Below are positions 42,416 to 50,437 of a DNA stretch of 64,000 nt, one piece after another. Positions within the stretch are counted from its first letter, which is position 1, and the number at the start of each line of letters is the position of its first letter. The DNA is from Corynebacterium minutissimum (GTDB taxonomy: Bacteria > Actinomycetota > Actinomycetes > Mycobacteriales > Mycobacteriaceae). Made by a program: the position numbers and the translations under genes. Under the pieces are notes generated by a model, which was not told where the DNA came from, ran no database searches, and was given only the letters and a program-made list of their open reading frames with translations. The stretch is taken from contig NZ_CP069533.1 of the NCBI RefSeq assembly GCF_016889765.1, positions 682,001-746,000 of the forward strand, read 5' to 3'.

Positions 42416-43015
42416 CTAGTTGCTGATAGGACCGTTGACGGACTCGATGACGTGGTCGACGATTCCGTACTCCTTGGCCTGCTGGGCGGTGAACCAGCGG
42501 TCACGGTCAGAGTCCTTGGTGATCTGCTCAAAGGTCTGGCCGGTGTGCTCAGCGATGAGCTCAGCCATCTCACGCTTGGTCTGCGCGAACTGCTCAGCCT
42601 GGATGGCGATGTCAGCTGCGGTACCACCGACACCAGCGGAAGGCTGGTGCATCATGATGCGCGCGTGCGGCAGAGCGTAGCGCTTGCCCTTGGTGCCGCC
42701 GGAGAGAAGGAACTGACCCATAGAGGCAGCCAGGCCCATGCCGTACGTGGCAATATCGCACGGCGAGTACTTCATCGTGTCGTAAATGGCCATGCCCGCA
42801 GTGACAGAGCCACCCGGAGAGTTGATGTAAAGCGAAATGTCGCGAGTGGGGTCCTCGGCAGACAGCAGGAGGATCTGGGCGCAAAGCTTGTTCGCAATCT
42901 CATCATCGACCTGGGTTCCCAGGAAGATAATGCGCTCGCGCAACAGGCGCTCGTACACGCTATCGCTCAGATTCATACCCGTAGACGACGAGTTCATTGA
43001 AATCTTCTCAGACAT
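42416..43015 (-). CDS. clpP1: ClpP protease proteolytic subunit 1
   Basis: 199 residues from the ATG at 43015, selected because GAAGGAGAA precedes it; the longer frame (to 43147) would run into the divergent regulator's promoter. Catalytic Ser98 (GLAAS) and His123 (MMHQP) are present, and Asp in the DSDRD block. First gene of clpP1-clpP2. A ClgR-like site lies 100 bp upstream. Confidence 0.95.
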   Translation of the reverse strand: MSEKISMNSSSTGMNLSDSVYERLLRERIIFLGTQVDDEIANKLCAQILLLSAEDPTRDISLYINSPGGSVTAGMAIYDTMKYSPCDIATYGMGLAASMGQFLLSGGTKGKRYALPHARIMMHQPSAGVGGTAADIAIQAEQFAQTKREMAELIAEHTGQTFEQITKDSDRDRWFTAQQAKEYGIVDHVIESVNGPISN

Positions 43016-43114
43016 TAGTGGTTCTCCTTCAAGTGAAGAATGCTTTAACTGGCCCCACCTTACCGGCATTCCTCTCAAACTTGGCCTCTGTTCGCTATGA
43101 GCGTTGGGGCACAG

Positions 43115-43125
43115 CGCCAAAGGCG
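43115..43125. promoter_or_regulatory. Candidate ClgR binding site
   Basis: CGCCAAAGGCG fits the core CGCYNANRGCG of the ClgR motif described in C. glutamicum, where ClgR activates clpP1P2. It lies 100 bp upstream of the clpP1 ATG and also overlaps the -35 region of the divergent mntR-like gene. The outer W positions of the motif do not all match. Confidence 0.5.
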
Positions 43126-43141
43126 CACACGGAAGCTGGGT

Positions 43142-43147
43142 TAACAT
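43142..43147 (+). promoter_or_regulatory. -10 element TAACAT, leaderless mntR start
   Basis: TAACAT lies 6 nt before the ATG at 43154; no Shine-Dalgarno. Confidence 0.45.
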
Positions 43148-43153
43148 TTACTC

Positions 43154-43834
43154 ATGTCTGTTTCCGAGCTGTCCACCAGTACCCAGAACTATTTGAAAGC
43201 TATCTGGGGGCTAAAGGAATGGTCGTCCGAGCCCGTTACCGCCACACTTATAGCGAAACAGCTGGGACTCAAGCTCTCCTCGGTCTCTGATGCAGTGCGC
43301 AAAATGGCGAAGCAAGGGCTCGTGTCACACACGCCCTATGGCTCTGTGGAGTTAACCGAACTTGGCAGGCAGTACGCATTGGTCATGGTGCGCCGTCACC
43401 GATTGCTTGAGTCTTTTTTGGTTCAAGCATTGGGCTACACGTGGGACGAAGTCCATAATGAAGCCGAAAATCTCGAACACGCGGTGTCTGACATGCTCAT
43501 AGAACGTGTGGATAAGTTCCTTGATTACCCCACTAGGGATCCGCACGGCGATCCTATCCCTACGGTTGATGGACAGATCACAATCCCCAGTGCGCATCGC
43601 CTCACCGACAGCGGTGCACAATCGCAGGTGACCGTGGAACGCATTTCTGATTCCGACCCACAACTGCTGAAGTTCCTTGAGGAGCGCGGCATTGTCACTG
43701 GGGCTGTTCTTAGCACGCGCGAGGGAGCGCCCTTTTCAGATTCTCTCGAAATACAGGTGGCCGGCAGCACTCAGTGGGTAGTACTTGGACGCCCAGCTAC
43801 CGACGCAGTGTTTGTAGCACACCACAACCTTTAG
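43154..43834 (+). CDS. mntR: DtxR-family manganese-type regulator (MntR-like)
   Basis: Metal-sensing repressor of 226 residues: HTH (TATLIAKQLGLKLSSVSDAVRKM), dimerisation/metal domain, and a C-terminal SH3/FeoA-like domain. By alignment with DtxR, His82, Glu86, His101, Glu108 and His109 keep ligand positions, and Glu105 replaces DtxR Cys102. That Glu is the hallmark of manganese-selective MntR. Asn12 stands where DtxR has Met10 and B. subtilis MntR Asp8, a mild oddity. It is immediately upstream of the nrd operon in the same direction, with tandem palindromes between, so it is a candidate regulator of those genes. Confidence 0.85.
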   Translation: MSVSELSTSTQNYLKAIWGLKEWSSEPVTATLIAKQLGLKLSSVSDAVRKMAKQGLVSHTPYGSVELTELGRQYALVMVRRHRLLESFLVQALGYTWDEVHNEAENLEHAVSDMLIERVDKFLDYPTRDPHGDPIPTVDGQITIPSAHRLTDSGAQSQVTVERISDSDPQLLKFLEERGIVTGAVLSTREGAPFSDSLEIQVAGSTQWVVLGRPATDAVFVAHHNL

Positions 43835-43878
43835 ACCTTCCCCTTTGCATTAATCCTGCTCTCACCTGCCCTTTTCAA

Positions 43879-43920
43879 AACTACGTTAGACCGTAGTTGC
43901 AACTACGGCATTGCGTAGTT
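43879..43920. promoter_or_regulatory. Two tandem palindromic operators upstream of nrdI
   Basis: AACTACG-N6-CGTAGTT occurs twice (43879-43898 and 43901-43920), with perfect arms and a 22-bp period. The second copy fills the spacer between the -35 and -10 of the nrdI promoter; the first abuts the -35. The sequence does not resemble the NrdR box. A DtxR-type or other dimeric regulator is likely. Confidence 0.75.
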
Positions 43921-43925
43921 AGTCT
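43897..43925 (+). promoter_or_regulatory. nrdI-nrdE-nrdF promoter
   Basis: TTGCAA (43897-43902), 17 bp, TAGTCT (43920-43925). It is embedded in the tandem palindromes, so occupancy should repress. Confidence 0.6.
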
Positions 43926-43979
43926 TTTCGAATATCACCTAACCCACTTATGGCTAAGGCCAGGATGAGCAGGATTGCC

Positions 43980-44417
43980 ATGTCAGACTCACCAGATTTG
44001 GTGTACTTTTCCAGCGTTTCAGAAAACACGAAAAGATTCGTCGAACGCTTAGATAGACCCGCGGTGCGCATTCCACTGCGCCCCAAGAAAACCGGGATGA
44101 TCCAGGTTTCACACCCGTACGTACTCATCGTTCCCACCTACGGCGGCGGCTCGCTCAAACGCGCAGTCCCCAAACAGGTCATCGACTTCCTCAATGACCC
44201 AATCAACCGCTCCTTTATCCGGGGCGTTATTACCTCGGGGAATACCAACTTCGGAAGTGCTTACTGCGTCGCCGGACGCATCATTTCCGCCAAGTGCCAC
44301 GTACCGGAGCTGTATCACTTCGAGCTTCTCGGCACCCAGAAGGACATCGCCGCCGTAAAGCAGGGCCTTCAGAAGTTTTGGGAGCAGCAAAAGCAACTAA
44401 CGATGACACCCCATTAA
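43980..44417 (+). CDS. nrdI: NrdI flavodoxin-like protein of ribonucleotide reductase
   Basis: FMN-binding flavodoxin-like protein that supplies the oxidant for NrdF activation; in subclass Ie it is needed to convert the NrdF tyrosine to DOPA. 145 residues from ATG 43980, preceded by GAGCAGGA. Blocks: VYFSSVSENTKRFVERL (FMN phosphate loop), VPTYGGG and GVITSGNTNFG. The longer frame adds ten residues. No nrdH precedes it, unlike the common nrdHIEF order. Confidence 0.93.
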   Translation: MSDSPDLVYFSSVSENTKRFVERLDRPAVRIPLRPKKTGMIQVSHPYVLIVPTYGGGSLKRAVPKQVIDFLNDPINRSFIRGVITSGNTNFGSAYCVAGRIISAKCHVPELYHFELLGTQKDIAAVKQGLQKFWEQQKQLTMTPH

Positions 44418-44468
44418 TCCCCCCACAAGATGAAGAACACATCCGCATCACACAGATTGGAAAACACA

Positions 44469-46664
44469 ATGTGGCCTCTTGATGCCACCCCCACACAGAC
44501 TATTGGCGCTACGCCCCGCACCGCTTCAGCAGACAATGCCGGCGGTGTCGGCAAGCGCAAGAGCTACCACGCACTCAACGCGCAGCTGAACTTGTTCGAC
44601 GCTTCTGGAAAAATCCAGTTTGACAAGGACATTCAGGCAGCACAAGACTATGTCACGCACCATGTCGCTCCCCGCATGCATCAGTTCGATTCCACCAAGC
44701 AACGCTTGGAATGGTTGGTTGATAACGAGTACTACGAGCGGGATTTCCTTGAGCTTTATGATGACGCCTTTCTGTGCGCCATGTACGACAGAGCTCATCG
44801 AGCTAAGCACCAGTTCCGCACCTTCCTCGGCGCATTTAAGTTCTTCACTTCATATGCACTGAAAACCTTTGATGGCTCCCGATTCCTAGAAGGCTACGAA
44901 GAACGCGTCGCCACCACAGCTTTATACCTTGCACAGGGTGACGAAGAGCTCGCAGAAAAGCTGGTGGATGACATCATGACCGGACGCTTCCAGCCCGCCA
45001 CCCCTACTTTTCTCAACGCAGGCAAAGCCCAGCGCGGCGAAATGGTCTCCTGCTTCCTCCTGCGAATCGAAGACAACTTGGAGAGCATTGGCCGCTGCGT
45101 GAACTCTGCACTGCAACTATCAAAGCGCGGTGGTGGAGTGGCCCTGTTGCTGAGCAATCTGCGCGAATCCGGAGCCCCGATCAAAAAGATTGAGAACCAG
45201 GCTTCCGGCGTAGTCCCAGTCATGAAGATTCTCGAAGATAGCTTCAGCTATGCCAACCAATTGGGTGCCCGGCAGGGCGCTGGAGCCGTCTACCTGCATG
45301 CGCACCATCCAGATATTCTTCGCTTCCTGGATACCAAGCGGGAAAATGCCGATGAGAAAGTCCGCATCAAGACTCTTTCGCTGGGGGTTGTTATTCCAGA
45401 TATAACCTTCCGGCTGGCCAAAGAGAACAAGGATATGCATCTTTTTAGCCCGTATGACATCGCTCGCGAGTACGGCGTAGCCATGTCTGACATGTCCATC
45501 ACCGAGTACTACGACGAGCTGGTTGCCAATCCGCGAATCTCTCACACGACCATTAAGGCCCGCGAGTTTTTCACCACGCTGGCTGAGCTTCAGTTTGAAT
45601 CCGGATACCCCTACATCCTCTTTGAAGATACGGTCAACCGCGCTAATCCCCTCAAAGGACATATCAATATGTCCAACCTGTGTAGCGAAATCCTCCAGGT
45701 CAACACGCCATCGACCTACGGAGCTTCGGGTGACTACACCACCGTTGGCCAGGATATTTCCTGCAATCTAGGTTCGCTTAACATTGCGAAGGCTTTTGAA
45801 TCGCCGGACTTCGGGGAGACCGTCGAAACCGCGGTGCGTGCCCTCACGAAGGTTTCAGACCTGACGAACATCGAAGCTGTTCCCTCCATCGCTCACGGAA
45901 ATGCTTCCATGCATGCCATTGGTCTGGGCCAAATGAATCTCCACGGCTTTCTTGCTTCACAGCGTATTCCTTATGGCTGCGCCGAGGCACTGGACTTTAC
46001 AAATATCTATTTCCTCACGGTGACCTACCATGCGCTCCGCGCATCCCATGCACTCGCGGTTGAAAAAGGTCAACGATTCACAGGCTTCGAAGAATCCACC
46101 TATGCCACTGGCGCCTACTTTGACAAATACATCGACCAAGACTGGGCGCCAGCCACTGAACACGTAAAACAGCTCTTCCATGAAGCAGGCGTGCAGATCC
46201 CTCAACGCGAGGATTGGCTACGGCTCAAGAATCAAGTGATGCGAGACGGCATCTACAACGCCTACTTGCAGGCAGTTCCACCCACTGGATCAATTTCCTA
46301 CATCAATGACTCCACCGCGTCCATCCACCCAATTGCCTCCAAAATTGAAATACGCAAGGAAGGCCGCTTGGGGCGCGTGTACTACCCCGCACCGGAAATG
46401 ACCAACGACAACCTGGAGTATTTCGATGACTCCTACGCCGTGGGATACGAAAAAATCATCGACACCTACGCCATGGCCACCCAACACGTGGACCAAGGGC
46501 TTTCCCTGACCTTGTTCTTTACCGCTGATACCACAACGCGGGACATCAACAAGGCACAAATCTATGCCTGGAAAGCCGGAATCAAGACCCTCTACTACAT
46601 CCGTTTACGCCAATCCGCGCTCCAAGGAACCGAGGTCGAAGGCTGCGTCTCCTGTGCTTTGTAG
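44469..46664 (+). CDS. nrdE: Class Ib-type ribonucleoside-diphosphate reductase alpha subunit
   Basis: Catalytic subunit reducing NDPs to dNDPs, 731 residues from ATG 44469 (an ATG 13 codons upstream has no ribosome-binding site). MVSCFLL carries one active-site Cys, NLCSEI the Asn/Cys/Glu set with the thiyl-radical Cys, and the C-terminus ends CVSCAL, the redox-shuttle CxxC. The N-terminus lacks an ATP-cone, as in NrdE. 51 nt after nrdI and 53 nt before nrdF. Confidence 0.95.
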   Translation: MWPLDATPTQTIGATPRTASADNAGGVGKRKSYHALNAQLNLFDASGKIQFDKDIQAAQDYVTHHVAPRMHQFDSTKQRLEWLVDNEYYERDFLELYDDAFLCAMYDRAHRAKHQFRTFLGAFKFFTSYALKTFDGSRFLEGYEERVATTALYLAQGDEELAEKLVDDIMTGRFQPATPTFLNAGKAQRGEMVSCFLLRIEDNLESIGRCVNSALQLSKRGGGVALLLSNLRESGAPIKKIENQASGVVPVMKILEDSFSYANQLGARQGAGAVYLHAHHPDILRFLDTKRENADEKVRIKTLSLGVVIPDITFRLAKENKDMHLFSPYDIAREYGVAMSDMSITEYYDELVANPRISHTTIKAREFFTTLAELQFESGYPYILFEDTVNRANPLKGHINMSNLCSEILQVNTPSTYGASGDYTTVGQDISCNLGSLNIAKAFESPDFGETVETAVRALTKVSDLTNIEAVPSIAHGNASMHAIGLGQMNLHGFLASQRIPYGCAEALDFTNIYFLTVTYHALRASHALAVEKGQRFTGFEESTYATGAYFDKYIDQDWAPATEHVKQLFHEAGVQIPQREDWLRLKNQVMRDGIYNAYLQAVPPTGSISYINDSTASIHPIASKIEIRKEGRLGRVYYPAPEMTNDNLEYFDDSYAVGYEKIIDTYAMATQHVDQGLSLTLFFTADTTTRDINKAQIYAWKAGIKTLYYIRLRQSALQGTEVEGCVSCAL

Positions 46665-46717
46665 GAGCACGGTCCTCCCCCCTTGTCCACAACCATTCAC
46701 TCAGAAAGAAAGAAGCT

Positions 46718-47743
46718 ATGTCTTCAACATCGAATAGTGCTGAACTAACCAGCATTTCAGTTACTCCGCCGAGCTACCGGCATGATCCTTCAGCCCGCAT
46801 CCGCGCCATCAATTGGAACCGGGTGAGCGATGACAAGGATCTTGAAGTGTGGAACCGTCTCACCGCCAACTTTTGGTTGCCAGAGAAGGTCCCGCTTTCT
46901 AATGATCTCCCGGCGTGGCAGAAGATGACACCCGAGGAACGCAACCTCACCATGCGGGTGTTCACGGGACTCACCACCCTGGATACTGTCCAGGCCACCG
47001 TGGGTGAAATCTGTCAGATTCAAGATGCCCGCACCGAACACGAGGAGGCCGTGTATACCAACATCGCCTTCATGCAGTCAGTCCATGCCCGTTCATACTC
47101 TTCTGTGTTTTCGACCCTGAGCAGTACAAAGGAAATTGATGAAGCATACCGCTGGGCGGTGAATAACGACCTTCTCCAGGCACGCGCCAAGAAAGTTCTC
47201 GCGCACTATTTTGGGCCGGATCCACTCAAACGCAAGGTGTCATCGACGCTGCTTTCCTCGCTGCTTCTCTACGCGGGTTTCTATCTTCCCTTGCACTTTT
47301 CTGTCCACGCCACCCTGACAAATACGGCAGACATGATTCGCCTCATTCTGCGTGACAAGGCAGTGCACGGCTACTACTCGGGCTACAAGTATCAGCGCGG
47401 TCTGGAATCCACGACCCCGCTACGGCAGAAGGAGATGCATGATTTCACCATTTCTTTGCTCGAAGAGCTTTATGCACTAGAGCTGGACTATTCCGGCGAG
47501 CTATATGAGCCTTTGGGACTCATGGATGATGTAGCCGTGTTCGTTCGCTATAACGCCAATAAGGCACTCATGAATTTGGGCTACCCGGATTATTTCCCGC
47601 CCGAAGAAACGGAAGTGAACCCAGAAATCCTCGCGGCCCTAGCCCCCGGAGCAGATGAGAACCATGACTTCTTCTCCGGATCTGGTTCCTCCTATGTCAT
47701 TGGTACTGCTGAAGAAACGAGTGATGATGACTGGGATTTCTAA
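46718..47743 (+). CDS. nrdF: Ribonucleotide reductase beta subunit NrdF, subclass Ie (QSK) type lacking three metal ligands
   Basis: Radical-generating subunit, 341 residues. Compared with canonical NrdF (FMESVHAKSY, LLESFLFYSGF, RDESVHGYY), this one reads FMQSVHARSY, LLSSLLLYAGF and RDKAVHGYY. The three Glu metal ligands are therefore Gln120, Ser180 and Lys214. Asp89, His123, His217 and the radical Tyr127 are kept. Gln/Ser/Lys at these sites defines the QSK group of subclass Ie, whose radical is a DOPA formed from Tyr with NrdI and O2 and needs no metal. The C-terminal interaction tail (SDDDWDF) is normal, so the protein looks functional. AAAGAAAGAA precedes the ATG. Confidence 0.92.
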   Translation: MSSTSNSAELTSISVTPPSYRHDPSARIRAINWNRVSDDKDLEVWNRLTANFWLPEKVPLSNDLPAWQKMTPEERNLTMRVFTGLTTLDTVQATVGEICQIQDARTEHEEAVYTNIAFMQSVHARSYSSVFSTLSSTKEIDEAYRWAVNNDLLQARAKKVLAHYFGPDPLKRKVSSTLLSSLLLYAGFYLPLHFSVHATLTNTADMIRLILRDKAVHGYYSGYKYQRGLESTTPLRQKEMHDFTISLLEELYALELDYSGELYEPLGLMDDVAVFVRYNANKALMNLGYPDYFPPEETEVNPEILAALAPGADENHDFFSGSGSSYVIGTAEETSDDDWDF

Positions 47744-47999
47744 ACCTTTTCCGCGACCGGACCAAGGAAGCTGGCTTGAGACCATCGCGCTGTTTGAAGC
47801 CATCCGCGAAGGAAACCAACCCGCAGCCATGCGGCTGTTGAATACATCCGCCGCACGAGAAGCAGTCCTCGGGGGGCTTCTAGGACTCATCGAACTGTAC
47901 TTCCGCCATGAAGAAGGAGACAAAGTAGATGGCTTCCTCACCGCCGCCCACGCTGCCGGCCCACCACCGGCCTTTGGCTGCAAGCCTTTTCTCCCTTGA
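47724..47999 (+). CDS. Unknown small protein coupled to nrdF (about 91 aa)
   Basis: The tandem ATGs at 47724/47727 lie inside the last codons of nrdF, so translation is probably coupled. The product reads like a helical soluble protein (SWLETIALFEAIREGNQPAA, LGGLLGLIELYFRHEEG) ending in a Pro/Ala-rich tail with one Cys. Codon choice is like its neighbours. I do not recognise a family. Its place between nrdF and a flavin reductase suggests a role in the reductase module. Confidence 0.65.
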   Translation: MMTGISKPFPRPDQGSWLETIALFEAIREGNQPAAMRLLNTSAAREAVLGGLLGLIELYFRHEEGDKVDGFLTAAHAAGPPPAFGCKPFLP

Positions 48000-48038
48000 C
48001 CACGTCTCCCTACACCCAACTAAGAAAGAAGGTTTACC

Positions 48039-48620
48039 ATGACCACCCCACGTATCAGCGTTATCGTCGGCAGCCTGCGCCGAGAGTCATTTGCACGCAA
48101 GATTGCACACGAGGTGCTCACGATGATCCCTGAAGACTACGAGGCAAACATCGTGGAAATCCGTGACTTGCCGCTCTATGACTTCGACTACGATGACCCC
48201 GCCGTCACGGACAAGCCCACTCCGGCTGAGTACACCACCTTTCGCGAGACCATCAAGAACTCGAGCGGGATCCTCTTCATTACGCCAGAGAACAACCGCA
48301 CTATCCCCGCCTGCCTCAAAAACGCAGTGGACATCGGCTCTAAACCCAACTCAGATGTGGCGTGGAAGAACCTTCCCGCAGGTATCATTAGCCACTCTGT
48401 AGGCCGCATGGGCGGCTACAGTTCACAGAAGAACCTTCGCCTCGCTCTGTCCTACTTCGATACGCCGCTCCCTGGTCAGCCCGAAGTATTTCTGGGCCAA
48501 TCCCCCACCCTTTTCGAAGAGTCCGGACATCTCAATCAACGTACCGCAGACTTTGTCAAGGATTACGTTATGCGCTTCCTGCAGCTAACCGACGAGGCCG
48601 TTAGAGCCAAGAACGGCTAG
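48039..48620 (+). CDS. NADPH-dependent FMN reductase family protein
   Basis: Flavodoxin-fold oxidoreductase of 193 residues. VGSLRRESFARKIA binds the FMN phosphate and ITPENNRTIPACLKNAVDI corresponds to the TPEYN.s.P..lKNaiDw block of the family (ChrR/azoreductase-like). AAGAAAGAAGG precedes the ATG. Same operon as nrdI-nrdE-nrdF; it could keep NrdI's FMN reduced, but general quinone or chromate reduction is also possible. Confidence 0.85.
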   Translation: MTTPRISVIVGSLRRESFARKIAHEVLTMIPEDYEANIVEIRDLPLYDFDYDDPAVTDKPTPAEYTTFRETIKNSSGILFITPENNRTIPACLKNAVDIGSKPNSDVAWKNLPAGIISHSVGRMGGYSSQKNLRLALSYFDTPLPGQPEVFLGQSPTLFEESGHLNQRTADFVKDYVMRFLQLTDEAVRAKNG

Positions 48621-48645
48621 CGGTATCCCCCGCCAACACACATCA

Positions 48646-48682
48646 CGCCCTCTACGAAGTACTCAAAGACTCCTAGAGGGCG
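48646..48682 (+). terminator. Hairpin after the FMN reductase gene
   Basis: 9-bp stem CGCCCTCTA/TAGAGGGCG with a 19-nt loop, 26 bases after the stop, followed by TTC only. Likely first part of a double terminator. Confidence 0.5.
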
Positions 48683-48695
48683 TTCACAATGACAC

Positions 48696-48742
48696 AAACC
48701 CCGGATTCAGGCTCATCCTTGAGTTACCTGAATCCGGGGTTT
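48696..48742. terminator. Bidirectional terminator between the nrd operon and tig
   Basis: Perfect 16-bp stem (AAACCCCGGATTCAGG and complement) with a 15-nt loop between convergent transcription units. Confidence 0.85.
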
Positions 48743-48793
48743 CATGCGCGCTCGCCACCACACATGTGGCAGCAGCGCGTTACAAGCGGGAGA

Positions 48794-50152
48794 TTACTTC
48801 TCCTCGGAAGCTTCTGCAGCGTCCTCTTCTTCGATTTCACCGAAGTACTGGTCAACGTCAACCTTGTTGCCCTCTTCATCGGTGACCTCGGCACGGCAGA
48901 TGGCCATTGCCAGGGCCTTGCCACGGCGAACGTCAGAGAACAGGTTGCCCAGCTGGTTGCTGGACTGCAGCTGCTGGATGAACTGGTTCGGGTCCATGCC
49001 GTAAGACTGCGCGGTGAACAGGATGTGGTCGGTCAGCTCCTGCTGGGATACCTCCGGCTCCTCAACCTCAGCCAGTGCGTCCAAGAAGAGCTGGGTGCGG
49101 ACGGATTCCTCAGCGGACTTGCGAGCATCAGCATCGAACTCTTCGCGAGTGGTGCCCTGAGCCTCAAGCAACTGTGCCAGTGCCTTCTCGTCGTGAGCCA
49201 TCTGGCCCATGACCTGGTGCAGCTGAGCGTGAACCTGCTCGTCAACGATGGACTTCGGCAGCTCGAAGGAAACCTCGTCGAGAGCGGCCTTGAGGACCTC
49301 ATCGCGGATGTTGGCAGCCTGCTCGGACTTCTTGGTTTCCTCAACGCGGGTCTTGGTGTCTTCGCGCAGTTCGTCGATAGTGTCGAACTCGGAGGCCATC
49401 TGAGCGAACTCGTCGTCGAGCTCCGGAAGCTTGCGCTCCTTGGTCTGCTGGACGTGGACCTTCACGGTGGCCTCTTCGCCCTCGTGCTCACCGGACTGGA
49501 TGGTGGTGGTGAACTCGTTGTCCTCATCGGTCTTCATGCCGCGCAGAGCGGTGTCGAGGCCCTTGATGAGGTTGTCATCACCGATGCGGTAGGTCATGCC
49601 CTCGTGGGATGCTTCCTCCAGCTTGGCGCCATCCACCTCAGTGGTGATGTCGATGACAGCGAAGTCACCGGTCTTCATCTTGCGCTTGGTGTCCTTGAGT
49701 TCACCGAAGCGGGAAGCCAGGTCCTCGAGTGCCTTGTCGACGTCCTCATCACCGATCTCGAGCGCCGGAACCTTGACGGAAATCTTGGAGAAGTCCGGAA
49801 CCTCAAACTCCGGGCGCACGTCTACCTCAGCGGTGAACTCGACGAAGTCATTGTCCTCCAGCTTGGCAATGTCAACCTCCGGCTGGCCAATAACCTTGAG
49901 CTCGTTTTCTTCAACGGCCTGCTCGTAGCGAGACGGCAACATGTCATTAACGACCTGCTCGAGGATAGGGCCGCGGCCGAAGCGGGCGTCGATAAGCTGG
50001 CGCGGAGCCTTGCCCTTACGGAAGCCGGGGATGGAAACCTGCTGCGCGATCGCCGCGTAGGCCTGTGCGATTTCCTTGTCCAGCTCAGCGAACGGAACGT
50101 TGACGGTGAGCTTGACGCGCGTATCGCTCAGCTTGTCTACGGTGGTCTTCAC
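48794..50152 (-). CDS. tig: Trigger factor
   Basis: Ribosome-bound chaperone with peptidyl-prolyl isomerase activity. 452 residues from GTG 50152, chosen because CAGGAGAG precedes it; the longer frame runs antisense-free through the tRNA-Pro gene and cannot be real. Ribosome-binding loop GFRKGKAPRQLID, FKBP domain (~160-245), helical C-terminal arms and an acidic end (EEIEEEDAAEASEEK). Confidence 0.95.
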   Translation of the reverse strand: MKTTVDKLSDTRVKLTVNVPFAELDKEIAQAYAAIAQQVSIPGFRKGKAPRQLIDARFGRGPILEQVVNDMLPSRYEQAVEENELKVIGQPEVDIAKLEDNDFVEFTAEVDVRPEFEVPDFSKISVKVPALEIGDEDVDKALEDLASRFGELKDTKRKMKTGDFAVIDITTEVDGAKLEEASHEGMTYRIGDDNLIKGLDTALRGMKTDEDNEFTTTIQSGEHEGEEATVKVHVQQTKERKLPELDDEFAQMASEFDTIDELREDTKTRVEETKKSEQAANIRDEVLKAALDEVSFELPKSIVDEQVHAQLHQVMGQMAHDEKALAQLLEAQGTTREEFDADARKSAEESVRTQLFLDALAEVEEPEVSQQELTDHILFTAQSYGMDPNQFIQQLQSSNQLGNLFSDVRRGKALAMAICRAEVTDEEGNKVDVDQYFGEIEEEDAAEASEEK

Positions 50153-50192
50153 GAGAAACTCTCCTGATTGTGATCGTCTAAAGATGAAATTT

Positions 50193-50220
50193 GGGGGCCT
50201 GGATGAGTGTCCAGGCCCCC
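50193..50220 (-). terminator. Terminator behind tRNA-Pro
   Basis: 10-bp stem GGGGGCCTGG/CCAGGCCCCC with an 8-nt loop, starting six bases after the tRNA 3' end. Confidence 0.75.
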
Positions 50221-50225
50221 ATACG

Positions 50226-50299
50226 TCGGGGCGACAGGATTTGAACCTGCGACCCCCTGCTCCCAAAGCAGGTGCGCTACCAAGCTGCGCCACGCCCCG
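50226..50299 (-). tRNA. tRNA-Pro (anticodon TGG)
   Basis: On the minus strand, acceptor stem CGGGGCG/CGCCCCG, D arm GCGCAGCTTGGTAGCGC, anticodon stem-loop CCTGCTTTGGGAGCAGG and T arm with GGTTCAAATCC. The discriminator is A; CCA is not encoded. Confidence 0.95.
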
Positions 50300-50437
50300 T
50301 ATGGAAAGCCTCTGCGCCCGGAAGATCCGCGCGCAGCTGCGCTTCATACTGGGGCTAGTGTACCGATAGCCGCTTGACTATCCCAACACCGGCCCTACCT
50401 TAATCACGTTTATGCATGTCAGGGGATACTCCCCAGC

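Noticed and set aside
43835..43949. NrdR boxes upstream of nrdI
   Set aside because: The palindromes there do not fit the ACACWATATWTWGTGT type of NrdR site.
50153..50347. N-terminal extension of trigger factor to 50347
   Set aside because: It would translate through the tRNA-Pro gene; the GTG at 50152 has a good Shine-Dalgarno and matches the usual protein start.
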